Shown piece after piece: positions 38,390-48,263 of a DNA stretch of 64,000 nucleotides. This DNA is from Marinibactrum halimedae (GTDB lineage: Bacteria; Pseudomonadota; Gammaproteobacteria; Pseudomonadales; Cellvibrionaceae): assembly GCF_021234875.1 (NCBI RefSeq), contig NZ_JAJQVM010000008.1:1-64000 (forward strand), read 5' to 3'. The notes under the pieces are model-generated. The model did no database searches and had not been told where the DNA came from. It saw only the letters and a program-made list of their open reading frames with translations. Numbering within the stretch: the stretch's first letter is position 1; the number at the start of each line of letters is the position of its first letter. Made by a program: the position numbers and the translations under genes.

Positions 38390-39613
38390 ATGAGTTTATA
38401 CGTACAAAAATTCGGCGGTACGTCTGTCGGTACTGTCGAGAGAATACAAGTCGTGGCAGATAAAGTCGCAAAGTTCCGCAATGATGGCCATGATATGGTT
38501 ATTGTGGTCTCTGCGATGAGTGGCGAAACCAATCGACTTATTGGCTTGGCCAATAGCATGCAGGAAACACCTGACCCAAGAGAGCTTGATGTTCTGGTGT
38601 CTACCGGTGAACAGGTAACCATCGCATTACTTTGTATGGCTTTAAAAGAGAGAGGCGTGGACGCTCGTTCATATACGGGTGGACAGGTAAGCATCTTAAC
38701 CGATAACTCTCATAACAAGGCTCGTATTCAAGAAATCGGAGTTGAGAATATCCGTTCCGATTTGGATGCAGGCCGAGTTGTTGTCGTTGCTGGCTTTCAG
38801 GGCGTTGATGATCAAGGCAACATTACCACGTTAGGCCGTGGTGGATCCGATACCACTGGAGTGGCGTTAGCAGCTGCACTTAAAGCCGATGAATGTCAGA
38901 TTTACACTGATGTTGATGGTGTCTATACCACCGATCCCAGAGTGGTAGATAGTGCCCGTCGCTTAGAAAAAGTGACTTTTGAAGAGATGCTTGAAATGGC
39001 GAGTCAGGGTTCTAAAGTACTCCAGATTCGTTCCGTAGAATTTGCAGGCAAATACAATGTTCCATTACGTGTGTTATCCAGCTTTGTGGATGGCCCTGGC
39101 ACACTGATTACTTTAGATGAGGAAGGAAACGCCATGGAGCAACCAGTCGTATCCGGTATTGCTTTCAATCGTGATGAAGCCAAAGTAACCGTTGTGGGTG
39201 TACCGGATACCCCCGGAGCGGCAGCACGAGTGCTTTCTCCCATCGGTGGTGCCAATATTGAAGTGGATGTTATCGTCCAAAACATTTCGGAAGATAACAC
39301 AACCGACATTACTTTCACGGTGCATCGAAATGATGTTACTAAAACACAGGCTGTTTTGCAGCCGGTATGTGAAGAGCTGGGCGTTCGCGAGCTTAAGACT
39401 GATGATAAGGTCGCTAAAATCTCAGTTGTCGGTGTGGGGATGCGTTCACATGCAGGTGTTGCCTCTACAATGTTTGAGACACTTGCGAATGAAAATATCA
39501 ATATTCAGATGATCACAACATCAGAAATTAAGATTGCGGTGATTATCGATGAGCGTTACTTAGAACTCGCCGTGCGTGCACTTCACTCCGCTTTTGAGTT
39601 AAGCGACGCATAA
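38390..39613 (+). CDS. lysC: Aspartate kinase
   Basis: 407 residues. It phosphorylates aspartate, the first step toward lysine, threonine, methionine and diaminopimelate. The kinase domain starts SLYVQKFGGTSVGTVERIQ and contains VSAMSGETNRLIGLA, TLGRGGSDTTGVALAAAL and YTDVDGVYTTDPRVV. Two ACT regulatory domains (from about residue 265) suggest feedback control by lysine and/or threonine. The upstream-open frame begins at 38354 inside a hairpin; the ATG at 38390 is the family-typical start. This is a monofunctional type like Pseudomonas LysC. Confidence 0.97.
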   Translation: MSLYVQKFGGTSVGTVERIQVVADKVAKFRNDGHDMVIVVSAMSGETNRLIGLANSMQETPDPRELDVLVSTGEQVTIALLCMALKERGVDARSYTGGQVSILTDNSHNKARIQEIGVENIRSDLDAGRVVVVAGFQGVDDQGNITTLGRGGSDTTGVALAAALKADECQIYTDVDGVYTTDPRVVDSARRLEKVTFEEMLEMASQGSKVLQIRSVEFAGKYNVPLRVLSSFVDGPGTLITLDEEGNAMEQPVVSGIAFNRDEAKVTVVGVPDTPGAAARVLSPIGGANIEVDVIVQNISEDNTTDITFTVHRNDVTKTQAVLQPVCEELGVRELKTDDKVAKISVVGVGMRSHAGVASTMFETLANENINIQMITTSEIKIAVIIDERYLELAVRALHSAFELSDA

Positions 39614-39829
39614 TACGGTACTAATAGCGCGTGTATTAGCTAGGTAATATCAGCTAACGGCAAACTTGAGTAACATTGAATTTGGTAACATTGTTGCGAT
39701 GGTTTGAAGGAAATTTGCCAAGTGTTTTTTCTTGGCTCAGGCCTTTATAGGCGATTAAACGACACCGAATAGGTGAATCAGCGCAGACCATATTTGGTTG
39801 CGAATTGATATAACTGACAGCCATCACTG

Positions 39830-39851
39830 TATAATCAGGATGAGTAAGGAG
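39830..39851 (+). promoter_or_regulatory. csrA -10 element and leader with two GGA motifs
   Basis: Consensus TATAAT at 39830-39835; the only nearby -35 candidate (TTGATA at 39805) is spaced 19 bp. The short leader carries GGA at 39838-39840 and again in the ribosome site AAGGAG at 39846-39851. GGA in leader RNA is the core of CsrA sites, so autoregulation is plausible. Confidence 0.5.
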
Positions 39852-39859
39852 ATTTTCTA

Positions 39860-40045
39860 ATGTTAATTTTGACTCGTCGCATCGGCGAAACTTTAATGGT
39901 CGGTGATGACGTTACCGTTACCGTATTGGGTGTAAAAGGTAACCAAGTTCGTATTGGGGTCAACGCGCCTAAAGAGATTGCTGTTCATCGTGAAGAGATT
40001 TATCAGCGTATTCAGCGGGAAAAAGAGCAAGAGCACAATAGCTAA
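39860..40045 (+). CDS. csrA: Carbon storage regulator CsrA
   Basis: 61 residues. It is a dimeric RNA-binding protein that represses or activates translation at GGA-containing leaders. The sequence starts [20 protein letters not shown] and contains [27 protein letters not shown], with the Leu4 and Arg44-region contacts conserved. Order alaS-lysC-csrA followed by tRNA genes is conserved in Pseudomonas and relatives. Confidence 0.98.
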   Translation: MLILTRRIGETLMVGDDVTVTVLGVKGNQVRIGVNAPKEIAVHREEIYQRIQREKEQEHNS

Positions 40046-40395
40046 TCCTTATCTCTGTTTGCCCAAGCAAGAGCGTATTTTAAGTTCAGTGCTTTATTGT
40101 TTCAGTGTTAAGCGCTGTGTTTATTCATCGAGCTTTTTAAAAGTCGGTATGAATTTAAGGAAGTCTCTACCTCTTGTTTGGTGTGCCTGATCACCTTTTT
40201 CATTAGAGTTTGTTTTTAACCGTACGAAGCTTTGTTTTCTAATTCCTTCGGTGAAAATCCTGTTGTTTAAATGAAAATTGCACGATTTTATCGGGTCAGG
40301 CCGGTTTCTCTGTTATGACTAAATAAGCCTAGAGAAAATAGTGAACTTAAGTCTTTGAATTTCAAATGGTTGTGGTATTATGCCCGCCACGTTAC
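40046..40395 (+). other. csrA to tRNA-Ser gap with tRNA promoter
   Basis: No protein gene. A promoter candidate for the tRNA lies at its end: TTTGAA (40354-40359) or TTGAAT, a 15-16 bp spacer, TATTAT (40376-40381), then a GC-rich discriminator GCCCGCC typical of stringently controlled stable-RNA promoters. The mature tRNA starts 15 bases after the -10. Confidence 0.55.
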
Positions 40396-40900
<505 letters not shown>

Positions 40901-41317
40901 TTAGTGAACGAGTACTCTTTCTTCATATAGTTCCGAATATTCTATGGCGGTTTTTGCATCGGTACGAAGGCCGACATTTATTTGGTGGTTAGTGGAGAGA
41001 TTTTCCAGTTGTAGGATAAGCTCTTCTTCTAGAGCCGTTGCTTCTGTTGGGTAGCCAAGTAGGGACAGGGTCTGTTGAAGTTTTCGACATGCAATGACGA
41101 GCATATCTATACAGCTGTATTTATTCCATCGCAAGACTTGTGATTTTAGCATGAGGCTGGCGACTTCACTGGCCCCGCCAAGGCATTGATGTGCCTTATA
41201 ATAATTCCCTTGTTTAAGGTTGTGCTCTCCTGAGTCAATGAGTTTTTGCCAGTAAAGTCCTGCTTTCACTGGATTCGATTGAATTGCCTGGGTGTGACGT
41301 GAGCAGAGGAACTTCAT
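40901..41317 (-). CDS. Hypothetical helical protein behind a Fur-box palindrome
   Basis: 138 residues, not recognised. Predicted almost all helical; LIDSGEHNLKQGNYYKAHQCLGGASEVASLML looks TPR-like. It has four Cys, no signal peptide and no membrane segment. It seems a real gene: it has its own terminator (40751-40773), and a 49-bp palindrome with a Fur-like core lies directly before its ATG. If the core is a Fur site, the protein would be made when iron is scarce. No iron-uptake gene is adjacent. Confidence 0.75.
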   Translation of the reverse strand: MKFLCSRHTQAIQSNPVKAGLYWQKLIDSGEHNLKQGNYYKAHQCLGGASEVASLMLKSQVLRWNKYSCIDMLVIACRKLQQTLSLLGYPTEATALEEELILQLENLSTNHQINVGLRTDAKTAIEYSELYEERVLVH

Positions 41318-41318
41318 T

Positions 41319-41367
41319 GTTGCACCTAATCTAAATGATAATTAATATCATTTAGATTAGGTGCAAC
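41319..41367. promoter_or_regulatory. 49-bp palindrome with Fur-box-like core
   Basis: Two perfect 22-bp inverted arms (41319-41340 and 41346-41367) flank a 5-base centre, starting one base before the ATG of the small minus-strand gene. The centre read on the minus strand is TGATATT-A-ATTATCA, matching the 7-1-7 Fur consensus TGATAAT-N-ATTATCA at 13 of 14 positions. The outer arms (GTTGCACCTAATC) are not part of a Fur site and could fold into a strong RNA hairpin. Confidence 0.7.
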
Positions 41368-41504
41368 GGAATTCTAAGTCAATTCTTTTCGTTTTTTTGT
41401 CAATGAGTTCAACAATAGAAGGAACTTAAGGATAGGTGGTGGATGCGTGAGAAAAATAAGGTCTTGGCTAAGGTAAGTGGTTGAAATAAAAGTATCATTA
41501 GCGG

Positions 41505-41533
41505 TTGACCTGATCGTCCCATATCCCTAATAT
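41505..41533 (+). promoter_or_regulatory. Promoter of the tRNA-Arg pair
   Basis: TTGACC (41505-41510), 17-bp spacer, TAATAT (41528-41533), followed by the GC-rich discriminator ACGCGCC. The first tRNA starts 47 bases after the -10. Confidence 0.8.
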
Positions 41534-41580
41534 ACGCGCCTGTTGGTTGCGGCCCGTATGGGTTGAAATCAATGTGAAGC

Positions 41581-41657
41581 GCACTCGTAGCTCAGCTGGA
41601 TAGAGTACTCGGCTACGAACCGAGCGGTCGAAGGTTCGAATCCTTCCGAGTGCGCCA
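41581..41657 (+). tRNA. tRNA-Arg (anticodon ACG), copy 1
   Basis: 77 nt including encoded CCA. The acceptor stem GCACTCG pairs with CGAGTGC. The anticodon arm is CTCGG-CTACGAA-CCGAG; the ACG anticodon is normally converted to ICG. The T-arm has GGTTCGAATCC. Transcribed with copy 2. Confidence 0.97.
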
Positions 41658-41727
41658 TTATTTCAAATGTATGTTGAAGTTGAGATTAACATACTGTAGC
41701 TATTAAAGCTTAAAAATACCGAATTTC

Positions 41728-41804
41728 GCACTCGTAGCTCAGCTGGATAGAGTACTCGGCTACGAACCGAGCGGTCGAAGGTTCGAATCCTTCCGAGTGC
41801 GCCA
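41728..41804 (+). tRNA. tRNA-Arg (anticodon ACG), copy 2
   Basis: Identical over all 77 bases to the copy at 41581, separated from it by a 70-base spacer without a promoter. It is followed by a terminator three bases later, so both copies form one transcript. Confidence 0.97.
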
Positions 41805-41806
41805 TA

Positions 41807-41841
41807 TTAAAAGCCCCAAAGTAATGCTTTGGGGCTTTTTC
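41807..41841 (+). terminator. Rho-independent terminator after the tRNA-Arg pair
   Basis: Stem AAAAGCCCCAAAG / CTTTGGGGCTTTT with a short loop and a run of T at the end. Confidence 0.92.
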
Positions 41842-42043
41842 GTTTCTGAATTACCTTTCCTCAGACTTTACCTACCTGTTGTTATTGAGTGTCATACTAT
41901 AAGGCGAATGAATACGGGCTATGTGGCTGCTCCCTTTGTGCCTATTTGTATTCATTCAGTGAGCGGTGCGTATCAATTTGTGGTGTGTATCAATTTGAAG
42001 TGTAATAGGTGAAAGTTGTAATAAATGAAAGAGGTTGGCAAAT

Positions 42044-42673
42044 ATGCTCACGATTTATGGTTTTCCATTTTTGACCTTTAATGTATTGAAAGTCATGCTT
42101 ACAGCGGAATACAGTGGTGTGATTTATCGGTATGAAAAACTCAATCCAGCTAAGAAAGAGCATAAAAGTCCCGAAAACCTCTCTCGAAGTTTGATTGGTT
42201 TGGTGCCCACTATTGAGACGGAAGAGGGGCATCTTGGCGAATCAGGCGCCATTTGTCGTTATCTTGCTAAGCGTTACCAGCCTGCTTTGTATGGTGAGTC
42301 ATTAATTGATCAGGGAAAAGTGGATCAGTGGGTGGATGTTTTTGCTCAAGAATTTGGGCGCCATATTACTACCTTCTTTTATCAGGAGGTGGTTCGCTCA
42401 AAAATGATGGGGCAACCCGTAGATGCTCCCGCCATTGAGGCAGCACAAAAGAGGCTTTCTTGGCAATTGCCGATCATTGATGAGGGCTTACGAAACCATG
42501 GGCATTTGGTTGGTCAGCAGTTGACGATTGCAGATTTGGTTGCATTTGCGTATCTCTCTATCTCTGAATCCACGTCGTTTGGATTCTCAAATTTTGAGCA
42601 CATAAACCGCTTTTACGGTGACATAAAAGGTGGTGAGGCTTTTCAAAAAGTGCAGTCTCAGTTTGAGCAATGA
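42044..42673 (+). CDS. Glutathione S-transferase family protein
   Basis: 209 residues. The N-terminal thioredoxin-like domain (about residues 1-80) starts MLTIYGFPFLTFNVLKVMLTA and includes the cis-Pro GLVPTIET and the glutathione-contacting GESGAICRYLAKRY. The helical C-terminal domain holds the LTIADLVAFAYL motif that caps the fold. The frame reaches a TTG at 42035, but AAAGAGG lies about nine bases before the ATG at 42044. Substrate unknown; bolA follows on the same strand after 106 bases. Confidence 0.92.
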   Translation: MLTIYGFPFLTFNVLKVMLTAEYSGVIYRYEKLNPAKKEHKSPENLSRSLIGLVPTIETEEGHLGESGAICRYLAKRYQPALYGESLIDQGKVDQWVDVFAQEFGRHITTFFYQEVVRSKMMGQPVDAPAIEAAQKRLSWQLPIIDEGLRNHGHLVGQQLTIADLVAFAYLSISESTSFGFSNFEHINRFYGDIKGGEAFQKVQSQFEQ

Positions 42674-42779
42674 GAGGTGCTTCAAGTAAAAGAGAGTAGC
42701 TTAAATGAAGGGTGAAATATCCTATACAGAAGTATTCCACAGAGAAGAGCCTCAAAAGTGATGATCAGAAGAGGGCAGT

Positions 42780-43088
42780 ATGAACGTTGAGCAATCTATT
42801 CAGAAAAAAATAATAGAGTCGGTTTCACCGGATTACCTTGAGGTGATTAATGAGAGTCATAATCACAATGTGCCTGAGAACTCAGAGACACATTTTAAGG
42901 TTGTTGCGGTGACAGAGCAGTTTGAAGGTCTGGCAAGGGTGCGTCGGCATCAGCTACTTTACCAAATATTATCAGAGGAGTTACAGGGAGGCGTTCATGC
43001 ATTGTCATTGCACTTGTTTACTCCACTGGAGTGGCAAGAGCGTCAGAAGCAAACTGCGACTTCGCCCCTTTGTATGGGTGGGTCGTAA
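42780..43088 (+). CDS. bolA: BolA family protein
   Basis: 102 residues. BolA proteins pair with monothiol glutaredoxins to handle iron-sulfur clusters and also affect cell shape under stress. Family features: DYLEVINESHNHNVPENSETHFKVVAV, the FEGLARVRRHQLLYQIL signature with the conserved His, and ALSLHLFTPLEW near the end. The final 15 residues are variable. It lies between a GST gene and trhO. Confidence 0.92.
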   Translation: MNVEQSIQKKIIESVSPDYLEVINESHNHNVPENSETHFKVVAVTEQFEGLARVRRHQLLYQILSEELQGGVHALSLHLFTPLEWQERQKQTATSPLCMGGS

Positions 43089-43276
43089 TGTATGGGAAGA
43101 TCATAATCGAGAAAGGCAAAGCAAAAGGTTAAGTACTTCGATTGTTGCTTAGTTGATTGCCGTTCATTTGATTGTGATCAGTGTGCATTTTAGGTTTCAA
43201 ACGCTATAATCTCGCCGATTTTTTAGGCCTTTGCTCCGCTTACGACGGAGTTTTTGAATAGTAGAAAGGAAATATT

Positions 43277-44227
43277 ATGAGTTTGGTGATTGCGGCGTTG
43301 TATAAATTTGTTAGCCTCCCTGATTTTGAATCTCTTCGTGAGCCGCTGTTAGCGGTGTGTAACGACAATGGTGTTAAAGGTACTTTATTATTGGCCAAAG
43401 AGGGCATCAACGGTACGGTTGCTGGCTCTCGTGAAGGCATTGATAACCTGCTTTCCTATTTAAAATCAGACCCTCGCTTGAAGGATTTGGTACACAAAGA
43501 ATCGGAAGATGACGGTACGCCTTTCTATCGGATGAAAGTTAAGCTGAAGAAAGAGATCGTGACAATGGGGGTTGATGGCATAGACCCAAATAAAATAGTA
43601 GGCACTTATGTTAAGCCGCAGGACTGGAATGCCTTGATCTCTGACCCTGATGTCGTGGTAGTTGATACACGTAACGACTATGAATTTGAGATAGGTACCT
43701 TTAAGAATGCACAGAATCCTGAAACGACAACATTCCGAGAGTTTCCTGATTATGTGAAAGAGAATCTTGACCCTAAAGAAAATAAGAAAGTGGCTATGTT
43801 TTGCACCGGAGGAATTCGGTGTGAAAAATCAACAGCTTATCTAAAGGAGCAGGGGTTTGATGAGGTTTATCATCTTGAAGGTGGGATTCTAAAGTACTTA
43901 GAAGAAGTCAGTCCCGAAGACAGTTTATGGGAAGGGGAGTGTTTTGTTTTTGATAATCGGGTTTCAGTCAATCATCATCTAGAAAAAGGCTCCTACGATC
44001 AGTGTCATGGGTGTCGACACCCCATTACAGAAGAGGATAAGCAGTCTGATCAATACATAGTCGGAGTGTCTTGTCCTAAGTGTTTTGATAAACTTACAGC
44101 AGAACAGCGACTACGATTTTCGGAACGGCAAAAACAAATTGAGCTAGCGAAGCGTCGAAATCGTGCCCATATCGGTGCGCCACCACCGGCCCGACAAACC
44201 CGCAAAAAAGTGCATCAGGCTAGCTGA
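43277..44227 (+). CDS. trhO: tRNA uridine-34 hydroxylase TrhO (rhodanese-like)
   Basis: 316 residues. It hydroxylates U34 of certain tRNAs in an oxygen-dependent way, toward 5-methoxyuridine or cmo5U. The N-terminal UPF0176 domain has [20 protein letters not shown]; the rhodanese domain has the active Cys in [16 protein letters not shown] and [13 protein letters not shown]. The C-terminal zinc-like Cys cluster is in [11 protein letters not shown] and [10 protein letters not shown]. Length and order match E. coli YceA. Confidence 0.94.
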   Translation: MSLVIAALYKFVSLPDFESLREPLLAVCNDNGVKGTLLLAKEGINGTVAGSREGIDNLLSYLKSDPRLKDLVHKESEDDGTPFYRMKVKLKKEIVTMGVDGIDPNKIVGTYVKPQDWNALISDPDVVVVDTRNDYEFEIGTFKNAQNPETTTFREFPDYVKENLDPKENKKVAMFCTGGIRCEKSTAYLKEQGFDEVYHLEGGILKYLEEVSPEDSLWEGECFVFDNRVSVNHHLEKGSYDQCHGCRHPITEEDKQSDQYIVGVSCPKCFDKLTAEQRLRFSERQKQIELAKRRNRAHIGAPPPARQTRKKVHQAS

Positions 44228-44520
44228 TTTGCAGTGATGACCAAGAGTCTTTGAGGCTCCAATCAAAAGTAGTGCATAGATTTAAAAGGAATCCAGTTCA
44301 ATTTATTTGATTTTTGACTGGGTTCCGTTTAATAGCACGTAAAATGACCTATCTGAATACCTACAGCTACGTGCCTATGGTACAGTGCCTACTCAATACG
44401 GGTTTCCTATTTCTGATGGATATAAATGCCAGTGCAATAGCCACTCGCTCTTTGTATGGCAGCATATTGAATACCCAACACTCAATTTTATCGGTACTGA
44501 TTTAAGGAATTGATTGATAA

Positions 44521-44895
44521 ATGACACATACCGAATGGCAAGTTGATATTGAACGCTTGCAAGCAACACACGATAGTGGTTTTACAGTCACTATTGAGGG
44601 TTCCTTACGAAGCCCCTCTACGGTTCATCCAGGTTCATTTCCCGAAGGCTTATCCGCTTTGGAGCAGGTTAAATTGTTAAGAGAGGGGATGGATGCCTTG
44701 AGTAAAGCGGCAGGCAATAGACCCCGCGACACTCACTTTACAGCTCGAAGTGGGAGTGCCAGGAGTGGTTTTTCCACTCGAAGTGAAACGCGACAGCCAA
44801 CGGTGGTAAAAAAACCTTCTTCTATTGTGCTTAGTGACAGGAAGAAAAAGCCTCTTTTGTCATTGAAGAAAAAACCTGCACCTGAAAATGCTTAA
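44521..44895 (+). CDS. Hypothetical protein, basic C-terminal tail
   Basis: 124 residues, not recognised. The first 65 residues look folded (WQVDIERLQATHDSGFTVTIEGS ... LSALEQVKLLREGMDALSKA). The rest is rich in Arg, Ser and Lys with KKKP repeats (DRKKKPLLSLKKKPAP) and is probably disordered; it may bind nucleic acid. AAGGAA upstream of the ATG is an acceptable ribosome site. It is flanked by trhO (same strand, about 290 bases upstream) and a convergent gene. Confidence 0.6.
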   Translation: MTHTEWQVDIERLQATHDSGFTVTIEGSLRSPSTVHPGSFPEGLSALEQVKLLREGMDALSKAAGNRPRDTHFTARSGSARSGFSTRSETRQPTVVKKPSSIVLSDRKKKPLLSLKKKPAPENA

Positions 44896-44990
44896 GGGTG
44901 CAGGAGTTTCTTAGTGGATTTGGTTTTAAATCGGCTTAAGTTGGTATCTGAATATAGGTTTTGGGTTGTTGTCAATTTAATACGGGCTTT

Positions 44991-45560
44991 TTAATTGGCC
45001 ACGTATTGCCCCTTAAGTTGCAGCACACTTTTGTGATCGTCCACAACTTTAATTAGGTGATCAAATTTTTCTCCGGCAATAAGAAGGCTATCTGACCCAA
45101 GCTCGGTGGAATAGGTGACGCCATCGAGAATGGCCTGAAGTTCTTTGGTAACAGAGTCCATTGCTTTAAAGATGCTGTCGGTGGTTTTGTTGTCTGAGAA
45201 TAAGCGTCCACGCTCGGTTTTACGAGTGTAATCATCACACTCCGCCAGCCACTCTCTGCGTTGGCTGATAAACTTCCTCATATTGTTGATACCACCCGTG
45301 TACTTTGGGTCCATGTCTTTTTCGCGGTAGTTTGTGATACTGCGGTTATCTGATTCTAAGAAGGTATCTCTTGTTGTTTCGCAAAATTTGAACGTGAGGT
45401 AAGAGGGAAATTTGACCCCATGCTCGCGCTCTGCTTTAGACTTGATACATGCCTCGTCACATGCGCGTGCTAGTTTAGCGAGGTCATTGCTGAACGCTGT
45501 TTGGCTGATGAATGCACTGATCAAGAGTAAAAATGTGGCTACTTTTGTTCGTGTTTTCAT
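44991..45560 (-). CDS. Secreted hypothetical protein
   Basis: 189 residues. The ATG at 45560 gives a clear signal peptide, KVATFLLLISAFISQTAFSN, so the product is probably periplasmic. The open frame reaches 45608 but would put 16 residues before the signal. The mature part has four Cys (CDEACIK, KFCETT, AECDDY) and the pattern WLAECDDYTRKTERGRLFSDNKTTDSIFKAM, conserved-looking but not assigned to a named family by me. Transcribed alone. Confidence 0.7.
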   Translation of the reverse strand: MKTRTKVATFLLLISAFISQTAFSNDLAKLARACDEACIKSKAEREHGVKFPSYLTFKFCETTRDTFLESDNRSITNYREKDMDPKYTGGINNMRKFISQRREWLAECDDYTRKTERGRLFSDNKTTDSIFKAMDSVTKELQAILDGVTYSTELGSDSLLIAGEKFDHLIKVVDDHKSVLQLKGQYVAN

Positions 45561-45976
45561 GGGTAGTCCACCTGTTCGGTTGTTTAATGAAAAAAGGGTT
45601 TGTTCCAAATTGGGTAATACAGCAGTGCCCCTTATCCTTCTCAGTTCTAAATATATGTGTGAACTATGTCAAGAATAATTTTTCCTACAATGTAAAGATT
45701 TCCAAAGAGGGCTTCTTATATTCCGTAAAAGAATTTTAAATTCCTTTATGTTGTAAATTTTAATTTTTTATAGCGTTTTCATGCGAAAGTCTTGGTCAAA
45801 AAAAGAACTTTTTATTGCAGGGTGTAAGAGTTAAGAGTGATGAGCGTGTGATGTGATTGCGACTGTGGAATCACTGTAATTTGCTTTGGTGGTATTTATT
45901 TTGTGGTATTTAAGTAGAACGATTCGTGTTTAAGTTAGTTTTAGCGAGGGGCTGTGACCCCCTTCGCTCAGGGGCG
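45561..45976. other. Gap between rdgC and the secreted protein gene
   Basis: No convincing gene. It should contain the promoter of the secreted protein gene (minus strand). AT-rich; no strong hairpin was seen. Confidence 0.45.
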
Positions 45977-46891
45977 TTAGATTGCCTCTTGTTTTATGCC
46001 GCCAAACTCTTCCAGTATATCGCTAAGCAGCTCTCTGATGGTGTTAGACATAATTGCTAGATCCGTATCGAACTGGACGATGGGGTCTCCATCACTGGCA
46101 TTAGAAGATTCTTCTATCAGCTCTTCCCCAAACTTCATCCTTTTAAGGCTCAAATCGGCGTAAGCTACGAATGACACCTTATCTCTCCATGTCAGAGCGA
46201 GTTTAGAAACTTCTTTGCCGTTGTCGATGTGTGACTGAATTTCTTCGCTCAAAAGATCCTGGTTCTTACATTGCACCAAGCTACCTTCTTCGGTGCGGGT
46301 TTTCATCTCACACTCTGTGCCAAGTAATAGATAGCTGGGTATTTCAGCAGAAGATAGCCATTGGGTCATAATGATGGCTGGAGTATCCGTAGTTTGGCAT
46401 GGGATGGCTGGAAAGCTGCCAATACTTTTTCTTAAATAGCTGACAAGTTCTTCTGCTTTATTGGCACTGGAAGAGTCAATTACAATCCACTGTTGCTGTA
46501 AGTCAATGTAGGCGTAGGTATCGTTGGTACGGCAAAGGGCATTGGGTAGGTTTTCCTGGATGACGTCTTCTTTGATGGCGTCTTTTTCTTTTCGATAGAC
46601 TTTACGGTCTTCTTTTTGCTCGATCAGATCGACTTTCTCGTTAACGAGCTCTTTAATCGCGCTGGCCGGAAGAACCTTTTCTTGTTTTCGTGTGCACAGC
46701 AGAATACAGCCGCTGGAGGCGTGCAGCAGTCGATCACTGTGTTTGCCAAGGGGGGATATCCAGCCGTAACGAACTAAATCGTGGCGTCCGCATGGGGTAA
46801 ATTTATTCTCCTCAAGGGACTTTTCGAGTTCTTCTTCTGTAAGTTGAAAGGGGGAGGCGAGTCGATAAAACTGTATATTTTTAAACCACAT
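45977..46891 (-). CDS. rdgC: Recombination-associated protein RdgC
   Basis: 304 residues. It forms a ring-shaped dimer that binds DNA nonspecifically and restrains RecA. Family marks are MWFKNIQFYRLASPFQLTEEELE, the CGRHDLVRYGWISPLG segment, LLCTRKQEKVLPASAIKELVNEK, and late LALTWRDKVSFVAYADLSLKRMKF. The open frame reaches 46915, but RdgC proteins begin at MxWFKN, so the ATG at 46891 is used. Confidence 0.95.
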   Translation of the reverse strand: MWFKNIQFYRLASPFQLTEEELEKSLEENKFTPCGRHDLVRYGWISPLGKHSDRLLHASSGCILLCTRKQEKVLPASAIKELVNEKVDLIEQKEDRKVYRKEKDAIKEDVIQENLPNALCRTNDTYAYIDLQQQWIVIDSSSANKAEELVSYLRKSIGSFPAIPCQTTDTPAIIMTQWLSSAEIPSYLLLGTECEMKTRTEEGSLVQCKNQDLLSEEIQSHIDNGKEVSKLALTWRDKVSFVAYADLSLKRMKFGEELIEESSNASDGDPIVQFDTDLAIMSNTIRELLSDILEEFGGIKQEAI

Positions 46892-47031
46892 GTGACGCGT
46901 AATACCCGAGAACAAAAAAGTGGACGGTTTCTCTAGCGGATTGGTTTCAATCAGTTAGAGAAGAAATCAGTGATGCTGATGGTGAGGGTTGGATTATGCG
47001 TAATGACGGGAATACACACAACCCGATAGGC

Positions 47032-47622
47032 CTATGAAAGTGCACGGGAGATAAGTGATTGCAGTGGAGGAGAGAGGGTAGGGGCGAGAGTGAGTGCATG
47101 CTCATGACCGGTTGGCGACATTTTATTCCAGGTCTTTCTAAGTATGTCGATCACTTTCTCGTCGGTGTGCTTCTGGGCAAAAGGTTCAAAATAATGTTCC
47201 AAAAAAACGAGGCAGATTACATCCTCTAAGGCTTGTGCGTCTTCGTCTTTCTTGAGTCGCTTCTTCAGTAGTAAATCTTTTACACGAGTTTGATCACTCT
47301 CTGGATATTGATGAGCCGCCATCACCTTAGCAACCTGCTCACCATGAAATTGTGCCAGTTTTAACCGCCATTGTTTATACCCTGCTTTGGTCATTGGGTA
47401 ATCACTACGAGGTGATTTCCAGCGCATGATGTGCTGTCCGTGTGCGGCGATTTGTAAAAGCTCATTTGCATCCGGTTGAAATAAGTTGAGGCGAGTGCTC
47501 ATTCGTTGGCTATAGAGCCATTCCTTTGGCACCATTGTAACTCCGTCGTATTCAGAATTAGGATCTTGTGTGTTTAATTCATCAATGCGATGTTTTACGG
47601 ATTCCAGTGCCGACATGCTCAT
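47032..47622 (-). CDS. DUF4202 domain protein
   Basis: About 196 residues, function unknown. The DUF4202 pattern is clear: VPKEWLYSQRMSTRLNLF, then AAHGQHIMRWKSPRSDYPMTKAGYKQWRLKL, the VKDLLLKKRLKKDEDAQALEDVICLVFLEHYF block, and a late KTWNKMSPTGHEHAL. The AHGQHI and H/D residues hint at a metal site. Several in-frame starts exist (GTG 47652, ATG 47634, 47622, 47616); 47622 is chosen with GAGA upstream, uncertain. Confidence 0.85.
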   Translation of the reverse strand: MSMSALESVKHRIDELNTQDPNSEYDGVTMVPKEWLYSQRMSTRLNLFQPDANELLQIAAHGQHIMRWKSPRSDYPMTKAGYKQWRLKLAQFHGEQVAKVMAAHQYPESDQTRVKDLLLKKRLKKDEDAQALEDVICLVFLEHYFEPFAQKHTDEKVIDILRKTWNKMSPTGHEHALTLAPTLSPPLQSLISRALS

Positions 47623-48263
47623 CTTTGTTCTCATAGAATAATTGGATATCACTAATAGTATATCAATAATAGTATCTCGACTTTCTATGGGATTGTAGGG
47701 GGCTTTAGTGTTTATGTCTGCGTTATGGTTGTCTCATAGCCCCGTTTCCTTGATTGTTATTTCTCCATTGTGAAGGCCGTTGAGTGAGTGCTTGATTGCT
47801 CAGCCACATTGATGGAATAACCCGTTTTTCATATTTTTATGGGCTGATATGCCATCATAGAATCAAAGAATCTATTGATGCCTGTCATGAACTATGTGCT
47901 TTTTACTGTGAGATGAGTAGATTATTTTAATATGTTGATCTAAATCGGGTATCAATACCTTGGTTAAGTGAATTTTAATATGAATACGTATGCAAATAGT
48001 TTTTTCTTCTTCTAGACCCGTTTATGCTTTGTCCACAATAAAAATAAAATTATCTGATGCGCTTTATTCAGGCGTATGTCAATCATAATCCACTCTGAGT
48101 TGTGGCTTGGTAAATTACTTAGTAACGCTAATTATTTTTAATTCATTGTTTTAAATTAGTAGAAAATGATTTTGAAAATGAATGGCGTTGGCTTATGTTT
48201 TAGTGTTTCTCACCAAGAAATAACCCTAAATACTATCCAATAAAAAAATAAGGGTATGACGCT
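47623..48263. other. Upstream region of the amylase gene
   Basis: About 640 bases with no gene. AT-rich towards 48263; it should hold promoters of both the DUF4202 gene and the amylase. No RNA gene, riboswitch or clear operator was recognised. Confidence 0.45.

Noticed and set aside
44314-44505. 63-codon plus-strand open frame between trhO and the 44521 gene
   Set aside because: No ribosome site or family resemblance; lies in an AT-rich spacer.
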